This document shows, piece by piece, positions 16,767 through 26,051 of a stretch of DNA of 64,000 nt. The stretch is from NCBI RefSeq assembly GCF_000427425.1, contig NZ_KE386493.1, positions 132,711-196,710 on the forward strand. The letters run 5' to 3'. Source of the DNA: Caldanaerobius polysaccharolyticus DSM 13641 (lineage in GTDB: Bacteria; Bacillota; Thermoanaerobacteria; Thermoanaerobacterales; Caldanaerobiaceae). How positions within the stretch are numbered: the first letter of the stretch is position 1; the number at the start of each line of letters is the position of its first letter. The notes beneath the pieces were generated by a model that was not told where the DNA came from, did not search any database, and saw nothing but the letters and a program-made list of their open reading frames with translations. A program made the translations under genes and the position numbers.

Positions 16767-17960
16767 ATGGAAATAAAAAGGGTAATAGTATTTCAACTTT
16801 CTCACTGCAACATAGAACACAGAATAATATTGGGACATTTAACATACGCAGCATCAAAACTGTGGAACGTTGCAAACTATGCTATTCAGAACAGAGAAGT
16901 ATTAGTAAATCAGTTAGAAAAGTGCTTAAAGGATAATTTCTGGTATAAAAACTTGCATTCACAATCTGCGCAAGCAGTACTGCAAAAACTACAGATAGCT
17001 TGGAAGAATTTTTTCGATGGATATACTAAAAAACCGAAGTATCAACCCAAAAACAGACATATTCCTGTCAAATGGAAAAAAGACGGTTTTAAAATAATGA
17101 AAAATAAAATTAGATTGTCGCTGTCCAGTCAAACAAAAAAATATCTAAAAGAGAAGTACAGTATTGAGTCCAACTACCTATGGATAGATTTGCCAAAAAA
17201 TCTATTGCTCAATACTGTACAGGAAGTAGAAATTGTACCAAAAATTTTATATGGACATACTACATATTTTGTTCACATCATCTACAAAAAAGAAATACCA
17301 GAAATCAAGCTTGAAAGAGATAAACTAATGGGAATAGATTTTGGAGTAAAGAATCTCGCTTCAATCGTTATAGAAGAAAATACAGAAACATTTATCATCG
17401 ATGGCAGTTATCTTATCTCAAGATTAAGATTATTATCCAAAGAAAAAGCGAAGATCCAATCTGTAATTTCAAAACAAGGATACAAAACATCGCAAAAGTT
17501 TCACAATTTAATAATCAAAGAGAATAATTTTATAAAAGACTATATACATAAAGTTTCAAGACATATAGTAGAATTAGCAAAAGAAAAAGGAGTAAGCAAG
17601 ATAGTAATAGGTGGAATGAGCGATGGAATAACAAATATGGATATAGGACATAAAAATAACGAGAAACTACACAAAATACCGTTTGGTAGATTATTTGATA
17701 TGATAAAATACAAAGCTAAAGAATATGGAATAGAGGTAGAAAAGGTAGATGAAGCGTACACATCACAGACCTGCAGTGTATGCGGTATAGTGAAGAAGAA
17801 TAATCGCATATACAGAGGATTATACGTATGTAGCAAATGCGGTGCAGTAATGAATGCAGATATAAATGGTGCAATAAATATATTAAAGAGAGTAGCTCCA
17901 AATCCAGTACTGGATAGGAGTAGGGGATTTGGCAGTCCCAAGCGAATAAGGGTAGCATAG
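16767..17960 (+). CDS. tnpB: TnpB RNA-guided nuclease (IS1341 type)
   Basis: A 397-residue intact protein from ATG 16767. LHSQSAQAVLQKLQIAWKNF is the N-terminal helix region; LMGIDFGVKNLASIV holds the RuvC-I aspartate (about residue 190). IVIGGMSDGITNMDIG is the RuvC-II region, where glycine stands in the position of the usual glutamate. The zinc ribbon is CSVCGIVKKN...CSKCG and NADINGAINIL holds the RuvC-III aspartate. TnpB cuts DNA guided by an omega RNA encoded at the element's right end and helps the IS persist. It is only distantly similar to the tnpB at 14308-15570. Confidence 0.88.
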   Translation: MEIKRVIVFQLSHCNIEHRIILGHLTYAASKLWNVANYAIQNREVLVNQLEKCLKDNFWYKNLHSQSAQAVLQKLQIAWKNFFDGYTKKPKYQPKNRHIPVKWKKDGFKIMKNKIRLSLSSQTKKYLKEKYSIESNYLWIDLPKNLLLNTVQEVEIVPKILYGHTTYFVHIIYKKEIPEIKLERDKLMGIDFGVKNLASIVIEENTETFIIDGSYLISRLRLLSKEKAKIQSVISKQGYKTSQKFHNLIIKENNFIKDYIHKVSRHIVELAKEKGVSKIVIGGMSDGITNMDIGHKNNEKLHKIPFGRLFDMIKYKAKEYGIEVEKVDEAYTSQTCSVCGIVKKNNRIYRGLYVCSKCGAVMNADINGAINILKRVAPNPVLDRSRGFGSPKRIRVA

Positions 17961-18006
17961 ACTACCAAACTTCGCTTAAAGAACCTCTCCACTTCAGTGG
18001 AGAGAG
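17890..18006 (+). other. Right end and candidate omega-RNA region of the tnpB-only element
   Basis: The tnpB 3' end and the following 45 bases end in the CTCTCCACTTCAGTGGAGAG hairpin at 17985-18004. Omega RNAs of this family overlap the tnpB 3' end and finish at the right end, so the guide would be copied from the flank just beyond 18004. Position is the only evidence. Confidence 0.35.
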
Positions 18007-18007
18007 A

Positions 18008-18130
18008 ATGCCAGCAGATGATTTGAGTGAAAAAATAATGAAATTAAATGAAGAGACATTGGAACGAATAGCTGATGATATATTTGACATAAAGAGCATA
18101 GAAGATTTGACCAAATATCTTAAGCAATAA
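18008..18130 (+). pseudogene. C-terminal tail of a Rpn/DUF4351-like protein
   Basis: Forty codons reading MPADDLSEKIMKLNEETLE through IEDLTKYLKQ. They align with the tail of the gene at 57891-58856 (YKKKIENANERTLTEIVDHI ... IEDLDEYLK). The rest of the gene is missing; the IS1341-type element sits directly before it, so the element or an associated deletion probably removed the body. It is followed by a small terminator at 18129-18155. Confidence 0.6.
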
Positions 18131-18155
18131 AGGTATATATTACCTTTTATTTTTA
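18129..18155 (+). terminator. Small terminator after Rpn tail
   Basis: AAAGGTA and TACCTTT pair around ATAT, followed by TATTTTTAT. Confidence 0.5.
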
Positions 18156-18216
18156 TGGTAGAAGAAGTTGATTAGACGAAATCATAATTTAGGATAATTG
18201 GAGATGGAATAGTTGA

Positions 18217-18704
18217 ATGAATTTTAAAAGAGTATTACCCGAGTTTTTAAAACTTAAAATTAAACAAATTATTTTTATAAAAAATATAATGAAAAATTTA
18301 TTCTATTGATGTTGATATAAAATGCAAGTTGTCAAAGAATGTAAGAATTAATAAAGGGGCATATATTGGTGGAAAAGTTATTATTGGTGAAAATTCTTAT
18401 GTAAATTATAATTCTATCATTGAGACTGGCGTAATCGGAAAATATTGTTCTATTAGTCCAGATGTAATAATAGGAATGGATGAACATCCTTATAATTTAG
18501 TTTCGACTCATCCCTAGATGTAGAACCATATTCGATAGTGGGAGGGGTACCAGCACGGTTAATTAAATGGAGATTTTCTAAGGAAATTAGGGAAAAATTA
18601 TTAGAGTTAAAGTGGTGGGTTGGTCTGAAGAAAAGATAAGAAAAAATATTCAGCTGTTTTATGATGTAGAAAGATTTTGTGGTAATAACCACGATGGTAA
18701 CTGA
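18217..18704 (+). pseudogene. Broken hexapeptide-repeat O-acetyltransferase gene
   Basis: Three pieces in different frames can be read: MNFKRVLPEFLKLKIKQIIF (from 18217), then SKNVRINKGAYIGGKVIIGE...[13 protein letters not shown] (about 18329-18517), then [20 protein letters not shown] and [20 protein letters not shown] to TGA 18702. GKYCSISPDVIIG and [14 protein letters not shown] are the left-handed beta-helix and tail signatures of CatB/Vat-type acetyltransferases. About forty residues between STHP and VEPY are missing and at least two frameshifts are present. It stands at the head of the glycan cluster and was probably a sugar O-acetyltransferase. Confidence 0.75.
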
Positions 18705-18751
18705 AAGTTCTATGTATATTAATGATAATGTAACGGATGGTGATATGTTAA

Positions 18752-19441
18752 ATGCAAAATAAAATACCAAAAATAATTCATTATTGCTGGTTTGGAAAGA
18801 ATAAAATGCCAAAATTAAATCAAAGGTGTATAGAAAGCTGGAAAAAAGTATTACCAGATTATGAATTAAAATTATGGAATGAAGATAATTTTGACATTAA
18901 TATAAATCAATTTGTTAAAGAAGCATATGAAATGAAAAAATGGGCTTTTGTTACTGATTATGTTCGATTATATGTACTTTATAATTACGGTGGTATATAT
19001 ATGGATACAGATGTTGAAGTTTTAAAAAGATTAGATCCATTTTTAACGCATTCGGCTTTTTCTGGTTTTGAAAACCAATATTATATTTCCACAGGAATAA
19101 TGGGTTCAGAAAAAGGAAATAAATGGATCAGTTATTTGCTTGATTATTATAATGATAAAAGATTTATTTTAGAAAATGGTTTAAATACTATTCCAAATAC
19201 AAAAATCATAACAGAACTATCGAAAAAATATGGTTTAAAAACAAATAACAAATATCAAGTATTAAAAGGGGATGTCCATATATATCCAAGTGAATATTTC
19301 TGTCCTGTAATGTTCAATAGCTTTAAGAAGAATATTACCAGAAATACCTATACGTTACATCACTTTTCAGGGTCATGGTTGGATAGTAGATCTAAAATGA
19401 AGGTAATGATTAAAAGATTATTATCTTTATTGGAATTTTAA
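18752..19441 (+). CDS. Glycosyltransferase with DXD motif (GT32-like)
   Basis: A 229-residue protein starting at ATG 18752. IPKIIHYCWFGKNKMPKLNQ is the typical opening of the capsular/OCH1-like glycosyltransferases (Gly_transf_sug). YNYGGIYMDTDVEVLKRLD (about residues 75-93) carries the DxD motif that binds the nucleotide sugar through a divalent metal. HHFSGSWLD near the C-terminus is also conserved. It adds a sugar in the cytoplasm to the lipid-linked glycan built by this cluster. AT content is much higher than in the core genes. Confidence 0.8.
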   Translation: MQNKIPKIIHYCWFGKNKMPKLNQRCIESWKKVLPDYELKLWNEDNFDININQFVKEAYEMKKWAFVTDYVRLYVLYNYGGIYMDTDVEVLKRLDPFLTHSAFSGFENQYYISTGIMGSEKGNKWISYLLDYYNDKRFILENGLNTIPNTKIITELSKKYGLKTNNKYQVLKGDVHIYPSEYFCPVMFNSFKKNITRNTYTLHHFSGSWLDSRSKMKVMIKRLLSLLEF

Positions 19442-19460
19442 AGAGAAAGGATTTTTAGGT

Positions 19461-20786
19461 ATGGAGATTGTTTTCATATATTTATCGATAGGAATGATAT
19501 TCTTCTTTTCGTTGTTGTATATTATTAAAAATGTTTTTAGTATAAAACGGCTGAATTTTTTTAGCTGGTATCTTTTGGGTATTATTATTTCGTTTGTTTT
19601 TCCGTATTTTTATCTTTCAATAAAGAACGAGGATTTTAGTTATTTTCCAAAAGATTGGAGTACAATCGTTTTTGGCTTTTTAATATTGCTAGGCTCAATA
19701 ATTTTAACATATATAGGCTATGTAAGCGGTCGTTCAATAAAAAAGATAAAAAATAATTACACTAATAATAAACATCATTTATTTTTATATTTTATTTCTA
19801 AATTGTTTCAATGCTATGCAATATTTATCTTTGTATATTCATTTGAATTGTTAATTCAAAATAGAAGTTTAATTAAAAATAACATGCTTTTAAGGGAGAT
19901 CATTTTTTCTAAAATTGATGTTATTACTTTACATGGTGTATTGGTGCTTTTGCCAATGGCTGTTTCTATTTATTATCTATATATCTATATCCATGAAAAA
20001 AATAAATCTGCCCTTTATTATTTTATTTTTTATTTTATTTTGTCTCTGAACCCAGCATTTATCACAGGAGAAAGAACAGCTTTAATAAAAGTGTTATTAC
20101 TATCTTTACTGGTGATATATGAGAGATATCCGAGGAGTAAGTATTTGATTTATTCATTTTCTTTTATAGTTCTTATTTTATATCTTTATTCTAGCTTTAA
20201 AGTAACTTTATTAAATTCAAAAAACCTTTTTTTGGATATAATAAAAAAAGATTTCGACATGAATTGGAGTCTATGGTATATTATAGAAAATACTAATTTA
20301 TTTTATTCAAAAATAATTTCATTCCCTGGTTCTGGTTATTTATATACTTTTCTGGTATTTTTACCACGAAATATTGCGCCATTTAAAGGATATAGTTCTA
20401 CCATGCAATTTACTTACTATTATGGAATTCAAAACAATATACCACTAGGGGCAAGCACTATTGGTCAATTAAATTGGCAATATAAATTTGGAGTGATGCC
20501 AGAGGCACTGATTAATTTTGGATATTTGGGAGTAATAACCATTTCTATTTTACTAGGCATAATTTTATGGTATATGGAAGTTGTATACAACAAATATAAG
20601 ATAACGTATGGCATTTTTGCCTATATATCTTTAGCCTTTACTTTTCTGCCTTTTTTTACAATAATTACGCTTTCTCTTCCAATAGCAATAGAAGAAATAA
20701 TAATGATTAAAGGGCTGAAATATAAAAAAAATGCTGGCCTTTTAGAAAAGGTTAGGAAAACGAAGATTCGCACAGAGGGTACCTAA
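19461..20786 (+). CDS. O-antigen/capsule repeat-unit polymerase (Wzy-like)
   Basis: A 441-residue, very hydrophobic protein with about twelve membrane segments and a larger extracellular loop near residues 260-345 (containing FLPRNIAPFKGYSS). This shape, AT-rich coding and position between glycosyltransferases are typical of Wzy polymerases, which join lipid-linked repeat units at the outer face of the membrane. Sequence conservation in this family is low, so the assignment rests on topology and context. No Wzx flippase gene is visible in the window. Confidence 0.65.
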   Translation: MEIVFIYLSIGMIFFFSLLYIIKNVFSIKRLNFFSWYLLGIIISFVFPYFYLSIKNEDFSYFPKDWSTIVFGFLILLGSIILTYIGYVSGRSIKKIKNNYTNNKHHLFLYFISKLFQCYAIFIFVYSFELLIQNRSLIKNNMLLREIIFSKIDVITLHGVLVLLPMAVSIYYLYIYIHEKNKSALYYFIFYFILSLNPAFITGERTALIKVLLLSLLVIYERYPRSKYLIYSFSFIVLILYLYSSFKVTLLNSKNLFLDIIKKDFDMNWSLWYIIENTNLFYSKIISFPGSGYLYTFLVFLPRNIAPFKGYSSTMQFTYYYGIQNNIPLGASTIGQLNWQYKFGVMPEALINFGYLGVITISILLGIILWYMEVVYNKYKITYGIFAYISLAFTFLPFFTIITLSLPIAIEEIIMIKGLKYKKNAGLLEKVRKTKIRTEGT

Positions 20787-21010
20787 ATTATTATAATATA
20801 TTATTTGCTTTACAAACTTATTAAAAATGTTTTTAAAGTATTTTGGTAATATATTAGAGATGATTGAGTAGTTGCATAATTAAACTTTAACTTTTTAAAC
20901 TAAAAAAACAATAGTAAAGCTAAGCATATCAATACCTATAGATAACTTGTGAATTTTGAAAATTTAATTATATCGTTTATATTAAAATAAAAAGAAGGTG
21001 TAAGGAAAAC

Positions 21011-21886
21011 ATGAGTAAACTAGTGACAATTGCTATTCCTTTCCACAATCCAGGTCATATATTTGAAGATGCTGTTAAATCAGTATTTGCTCAAACGTAT
21101 CCTAATTGGGAACTTCTTTTGGTAAATGATGGCTCTACAGACGGTTCACTAGAACGAGCAATGGCTATTAATGATACACGTGTACGAATAATTAACGATG
21201 GGAAAAATCTTGGTTTGGTGGCACGATTAAATCAAATTGCTCATTTAGCTTCTGGTGCATACCTAGCAAGAATGGATGCAGACGACATTATGCATCCAGA
21301 ACGTATTGAGCGACAAATTGCATTTCTGGAAGACAATCCAGATGTAGATGTGGTTGATACAGGTACCATAATATTGGATCGTGATGGACAGCCTGTAGGG
21401 ATGCGAGGACTCGAACCGAAACTACCAACAGCCTTTGAGATACTAAAAAGTGGAGGCTTTTTACATGCATCCATCATGGCTAGAAAGTCTTGGTTTCTGA
21501 GCCATCTTTATGACTCTGAGTATCCCCGGGCAGAAGATCGTGAATTATGGGCCCGCACTTTTTTTGAAACCACATTTGCTCACTTACCAGAACCTCTTTT
21601 TTTCTACCGTTTTGCAGGCAATGTAAGGCTAAGAGCTTATTTAACCAGTTATTCTTCTGAAAGAAAAGTAATAAAGCGGTATGGTCCCAAAATGATTGGA
21701 ATAGGTCCTTCTATTTATCTTTATTTACGGTCACTATCAAAAAGTATTGTTTTAACAGGTTTAGCACTGTTTAGAATGGAGCAATTGGCAACACGACATA
21801 CTTATCTTCCTATATCAAAGACATTCTGTGAAGAGGCTAGTGGATTGTTGGCTCAGATTAGAGCGCAGAAAGTTCCTGGGTGGTAA
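21011..21886 (+). CDS. Family 2 glycosyltransferase
   Basis: A 291-residue GT-A fold enzyme from ATG 21011 behind GAAGGTG. VTIAIPFHNPGHIFEDAVKS, LLVNDGSTDGS (about residues 36-46) and ARMDADDIMHPER (about 86-98) are the nucleotide-binding and DxD blocks of GT2. HASIMARKSWF and the ED-R-LW motif (AEDRELWAR) fit the acceptor side. It transfers a sugar to the growing glycan. Codon use is somewhat less AT-rich than in both neighbours, hinting at a separate origin within the cluster. A 225-nt AT-rich gap without features precedes it. Confidence 0.85.
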   Translation: MSKLVTIAIPFHNPGHIFEDAVKSVFAQTYPNWELLLVNDGSTDGSLERAMAINDTRVRIINDGKNLGLVARLNQIAHLASGAYLARMDADDIMHPERIERQIAFLEDNPDVDVVDTGTIILDRDGQPVGMRGLEPKLPTAFEILKSGGFLHASIMARKSWFLSHLYDSEYPRAEDRELWARTFFETTFAHLPEPLFFYRFAGNVRLRAYLTSYSSERKVIKRYGPKMIGIGPSIYLYLRSLSKSIVLTGLALFRMEQLATRHTYLPISKTFCEEASGLLAQIRAQKVPGW

Positions 21887-21937
21887 ATAAACCTGGGTTT
21901 AAGAAATGAAATTTGAGATTTAAGTTGGTGATATTTT

Positions 21938-23080
21938 ATGAAAAAAGTTCTTTTTATAGCAACTGTTGAATGTCACATATTAAATTTTCACATTCCTTTT
22001 ATACAGTATTTTCAAAACAAAGGATATGAAGTTCATGTAGCGACAAAGTTGGGAAATAGACAGGACGAACTAAAAAAATTAGGAGTTGGATGTCATAACG
22101 TTGATTTTGTAAGATCGCCGTATTCATTTTCTAATGTAAAGGCATTAAAACAGTTGATAAGTATCATGAAAAAAAATAAATATTCGCTAGTTCATGTTCA
22201 TACTCCTGTTGGAGCTTTTTTAGGACGATTGGCTGCAAAAATCACTGGCACAAAGCCAGTACTTTATACAGCTCATGGTTTTCATTTTTATAAAGGAGCT
22301 CCGATTAAAAACTGGCTTGTGTATTATACTATAGAGCGATTAGCCGCTCGTTGGACAGACGGACTGATTACGATGAATAGTGAAGACTATAATGCCGCTA
22401 GGAAGTTAAGGCTGAGGGTAAAAGACGCTGTTTTTTATGTTCATGGGGTGGGGCTTGATATCGATAAATATTTCATAAATGATGAAAATAGAAGAAAAGA
22501 GCTAAAGGAAGAATTTGGTTTTGGTGACAGGGATATAGTAATATTAACTGTTGCAGAGTTAAATGCGAATAAGAATCATAAACAGATTATAGATTCATTG
22601 GGAATTTTGAAGAGTTATGATAATATATATTATTTAGTTGTGGGTTTAGGAGAATATGAAAGTTATTTAAAAGAATATATACATGATAAAGGATTAGACA
22701 ATAAAGTTAAATTATTAGGTTTTAGACGTGATATACCTGAGTTATTATGTATTTCAGATGTATTTGCTTTGACATCAATGAGGGAGGGCTTACCTCGATG
22801 TATTATGGAGGCAATGGCGGCAGGGAAACCAGTTATAGCCACAGATGTACGAGGCAATAGAGATCTGGTCAAAGATGGTATTAACGGATATTTAGTACCT
22901 ATTAATGATGTGAATACCACCGTTGAAGCTATTAAAAAATTAGTTCAAGATAAAGATTTGAGAATAAAAATGGGAGATGAAGGGAGAAAAATCATAAAGG
23001 ATTATTCCATTGACAAGGTGTTAAAGGAAATGGATGAGATTTATAGGATATATTTATCTGAAGGTGGTATTATTGGTTGA
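21938..23080 (+). CDS. Family 4 glycosyltransferase (EpsD-like)
   Basis: A 380-residue GT-B enzyme starting at ATG 21938. KKVLFIATVECHILNFHIPF opens the acceptor domain, HVHTPVGAFLGRLAAK (about residues 88-103) and YTAHGFHFYKGAP follow, and the donor-binding domain has SMREGLPRCIMEAMAAGKPV (about 281-300) with the E-x7-E motif. Similar proteins in Firmicute exopolysaccharide clusters are galactosyl-, GlcNAc- or related transferases; donor is not readable. Its last eight nucleotides overlap the TTG start of the next, frameshifted gene. Confidence 0.85.
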   Translation: MKKVLFIATVECHILNFHIPFIQYFQNKGYEVHVATKLGNRQDELKKLGVGCHNVDFVRSPYSFSNVKALKQLISIMKKNKYSLVHVHTPVGAFLGRLAAKITGTKPVLYTAHGFHFYKGAPIKNWLVYYTIERLAARWTDGLITMNSEDYNAARKLRLRVKDAVFYVHGVGLDIDKYFINDENRRKELKEEFGFGDRDIVILTVAELNANKNHKQIIDSLGILKSYDNIYYLVVGLGEYESYLKEYIHDKGLDNKVKLLGFRRDIPELLCISDVFALTSMREGLPRCIMEAMAAGKPVIATDVRGNRDLVKDGINGYLVPINDVNTTVEAIKKLVQDKDLRIKMGDEGRKIIKDYSIDKVLKEMDEIYRIYLSEGGIIG

Positions 23081-24666
23081 AGAAAACAATAAATTAGACT
23101 CGATTGATTTTGATTATTACGCACGTTATTCATATGAGCGACTTTTATTAAGTCAACCACATACCTAAGGATTTCCCTTTTATTTACCTTCGATATAATA
23201 AAGATCAAGCAATAGAAATAGTAGTAAATGAGCCGTTAACAAAGAAAGAAAATTTGTTATTAAAAGATATTATTAAAAAGCTTGGAATACCATTAAATTA
23301 TAAATTGGTTGTGGATAGCAAAGTAAAGGAAAAAGCAAAATTTCGTATATTCAGTCAAGGTGATATTGAAATCATACCAAGTAAATTTGTGTCAGATAAA
23401 TATTCTAAGAGTTTGAGAACTTTACTTGAGGATGATGAATATTTTTGGGTGGAGAATCGTGAATCTATATTAAAAGGAGAAATAAAAAATTCAACAGGTA
23501 TATTGCCAAATTCATGGGATAAATTGCAATCCCGCTGTTTTTTAGATGCTACTGTTTTTCCGCAAGAAAATATAAGAAATTTTATACCGATTTATGAGAA
23601 TATAATCATTGCATTACCGATAAGGGGTTATGAAGATAATTTTTTATCTTCATTAAGAATTGATTTAAATGATCTTATTGATCTGGCAAATATGGGAAAA
23701 GTAAGTTTTGTTTTACCACAATCAATTGATAGATATTCTTTAAATATGATTGAACCTTTAGTTGAGGCTGCGCCAAATAGCTTTATATTAACCAGAAAGT
23801 TAGCAGCTTTATCTATTATAGATAGTAGAATAAGATTTCCTTTTTTATATCTTCCTTTTGGAGTTAAAGAAAGAGCTTGTTTATTAAGAATTTTGTATTC
23901 TTCGGTAAATTATATCAAAAATGATAATATTAGAAAAGCCCTAGAAGATTTTATATGTGAATTAGGCCGTATTTGGTCTATAGAAGAAGATATGGTTAAT
24001 TTAAGAGGCTCAATGGCAATAGGTTCTATTGGTATGGGTTCAATTGCATCATCAATATTGAGGTCTATGCATGGAATTGATAGAGCTATAGAATTCTATT
24101 CAGCAGCAAGATTGGTAGGATTAGCAGCTCCTTTTTCAGCAAATGTGGTTCCACAACAATTTGAAGAAAATTATGTACAGATATTAGCAAATATATACTC
24201 GGGATTAAGAACCGAAGAATATCCCCAGTTTATTAAAAATTCATCAGTTATACTAAATGGATTGTTAACAATAAATTCAGATGCGCCCGTTATAGATCTC
24301 GCTAAATCATTTAAAGGTAAAGACATTGAGAGGTTAAGAAAAATTATAAGTGAAATCGCAGATAATACAATAAGTGCAGACGAGATAAATGAAGCTGTAT
24401 GTAAGTTTAATAAAGAAGTAATTAACTACGAAAACCGCAAATCACGACTTTCAAAAATGAATATTATAGGACTAATTTGCATTATATTGGAATTATCCGG
24501 TAAAGCCCGAGGTATTTCATTAGTTAAATGGCTATTAGAATTTTTATATAATCATAGAAACGACAATGACATAATAGGTGTAGTATGTGACTATATAGAA
24601 TCAATAATAACTGGTACTAAACCAAAAATTGTGTTTGTCTCTAGGCTTAGAAATAAATTATCTTAA
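23073..24666 (+). pseudogene. Unknown protein gene interrupted by a frameshift
   Basis: A TTG at 23073, 5 nt after GAAGGTGG, opens a frame VEENNKLDSIDFDYYARYS... that ends at TAA 23166-23168. A +1 shift between 23152 and 23168 continues as VNHIPKDFPFIYLRYNKDQA and then stays open for about 500 codons to 24666. The intact gene would encode about 530 residues. I do not recognise any domain; it is soluble, rich in helix-forming residues, with no obvious enzyme motif. An internal start near 23254 could give a 470-residue product. It sits inside the glycan operon between a glycosyltransferase and the initiating sugar transferase. Confidence 0.5.
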
Positions 24667-24765
24667 ATGCGATGTTATTATCATTTAAAGTATTTGTTAA
24701 GGCGATATATAGTAATAGTATAAAAATAGGGAAGGAAAAAAGTTGATTAAAAATGGGGGGATTAA

Positions 24766-25389
24766 ATGAATTCAAGCATTATTAAAAGGATTTTAGATAT
24801 AATCATATCATCACTTCTTTTAATTGTATTATCTCCATTATTATTAATAATTGCAGTTATTGTTTATATAACAATGGGTTCCCCAATCTTATATCGTCAG
24901 ACTCGGCCCGGATTAAAAGGCAAGCCATTTAAGATTTATAAGTTCAGAACTATGAACAATAAAAGAGATAAAGATGGTAACCTGTTACCCGATGAAGAGA
25001 GATTGACAAAGATAGGTAGATTGCTTAGGAGTACAAGCCTTGATGAATTACCAGAACTATTTAATGTGTTAAAAGGAGATATGAGTCTTGTTGGTCCAAG
25101 GCCATTGCTTATGGAGTACTTAAATTATTATACAGAAGAGCAGATGAGGCGCCATGATGTTAGACCGGGTATAACTGGCTGGGCACAGATTAATGGACGA
25201 AATAATTTATCATGGGAAGAGAAATTTAAATTGGATGTATGGTATGTTGATCACTGGAACTTGTTACTCGATTTTAAGATTTTGTTTATTACGATAAAAA
25301 AAGTTATAACAAGAGAAGGCATATCAGCGGAAGGATATGCCACGATGCCTAAGTTTACTGGAAGTATTAACAATAACTGTGGGGGATGA
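24766..25389 (+). CDS. pglC: Initiating sugar-phosphate transferase (PglC-like)
   Basis: A 207-residue monotopic phosphoglycosyl transferase starting at ATG 24766. One re-entrant hydrophobic helix (about residues 10-32) is followed by YRQTRPGLKGKPFKIYKFRT, the catalytic DE dyad in STSLDELPELFNVLKG (about 90-105), and SLVGPRPLL. It transfers a sugar 1-phosphate from a UDP-sugar to undecaprenyl phosphate at the inner membrane face and so starts glycan assembly. Short PglC-type length and the adjacent PglD-, PglE- and PglF-like genes suggest UDP-di-N-acetylbacillosamine as donor. Confidence 0.85.
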   Translation: MNSSIIKRILDIIISSLLLIVLSPLLLIIAVIVYITMGSPILYRQTRPGLKGKPFKIYKFRTMNNKRDKDGNLLPDEERLTKIGRLLRSTSLDELPELFNVLKGDMSLVGPRPLLMEYLNYYTEEQMRRHDVRPGITGWAQINGRNNLSWEEKFKLDVWYVDHWNLLLDFKILFITIKKVITREGISAEGYATMPKFTGSINNNCGG

Positions 25390-26051
25390 TTGAGATATTA
25401 AAGCAAATAGCTATTATAGGTGCAGGTGGAGTAGGTAAAGAAGTCGCGTTGCTTATTGAGGAAATAAATAATATTAAACCAACATGGGATTTAATTGGAT
25501 TTATAGACGATAATGAAGAGTTACATGGTAAATACATTAATGGAATAAAAATATTGGGTGGGATTGACTATTTAAGTAATAATGTCGACAAGATATTTGT
25601 TGTATGTGCTATTGCTGATTATAAAATTAAAAAAAGTATTATATCTAAATTAGAAAATTATAATGTGGAATATGCAAATATAATACATCCATCGGTTTAT
25701 ATATCAAAAACTAATCTAATTGGAAAAGATGTTATAATATATCCCGGATGTATATTAACAACCAATATCAAAATAGGTAATCATGTGATTATAAGTCCAA
25801 AGTGTGGAATTGGACATGAAGCTTATATTGATGATTATGTATCATTATTGTGGGATGTAAATGTGGCAGGAAATGTTAAGATAAATGAAGGTTGTTTAAT
25901 AGGTTCAAATGCCACGATAATACAAAATAAAGAAATTGGTAAAGGTACGATTATTGGAGCAGGTGCAGTGGTGGTCGATAATATACCATCTTATTGTACT
26001 GCCGTAGGAGTACCGGCTAAGCCAATTAAATTTCACGAGGGGGCTAAATAA
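25386..26051 (+). CDS. pglD: PglD/NeuD-like sugar N-acetyltransferase
   Basis: A 221-residue protein whose ATG overlaps the previous stop (ATGA). The N-terminal Rossmann-like part begins IAIIGAGGVGKEVALLIEE; the C-terminal half is a left-handed beta-helix of hexapeptide repeats (KIGNHVIISPKCGIGHEAYI and following). The histidine in GIGHEAYI (about residue 143) matches the catalytic base of PglD. It would acetylate the 4-amino group of UDP-4-amino-4,6-dideoxy-GlcNAc with acetyl-CoA to give UDP-diNAcBac. Context with the aminotransferase and dehydratase is the strongest argument for this substrate. Confidence 0.85.
   Translation: MIEILKQIAIIGAGGVGKEVALLIEEINNIKPTWDLIGFIDDNEELHGKYINGIKILGGIDYLSNNVDKIFVVCAIADYKIKKSIISKLENYNVEYANIIHPSVYISKTNLIGKDVIIYPGCILTTNIKIGNHVIISPKCGIGHEAYIDDYVSLLWDVNVAGNVKINEGCLIGSNATIIQNKEIGKGTIIGAGAVVVDNIPSYCTAVGVPAKPIKFHEGAK

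Larger units (their letters stand above)
16680..18006 (+). mobile_element. IS1341-type (tnpB-only, IS605 family) element
   Basis: A single tnpB gene lies between two hairpins with the same outer stem: CTCTCCAAT/ATTGGAGAG at 16684-16703 and CTCTCCAC/GTGGAGAG at 17985-18004. Such a pair of subterminal hairpins without inverted repeats is typical of IS605-family ends. No tnpA is present, so the element needs a transposase in trans. The right end abuts the tail of a Rpn/DUF4351-like gene. Confidence 0.75.

Noticed and set aside
14308-17960. The two RuvC/zinc-ribbon proteins as Cas12-type effectors
   Set aside because: Size, zinc ribbon, flanking hairpins, the tnpA remnant and lack of an array show they are TnpB proteins of IS605-family elements.
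20787-21010. Possible small gene in the gap between wzy-like and GT2 genes
   Set aside because: Very AT-rich with stops in all frames and no ribosome-binding site except that of the GT2 gene.
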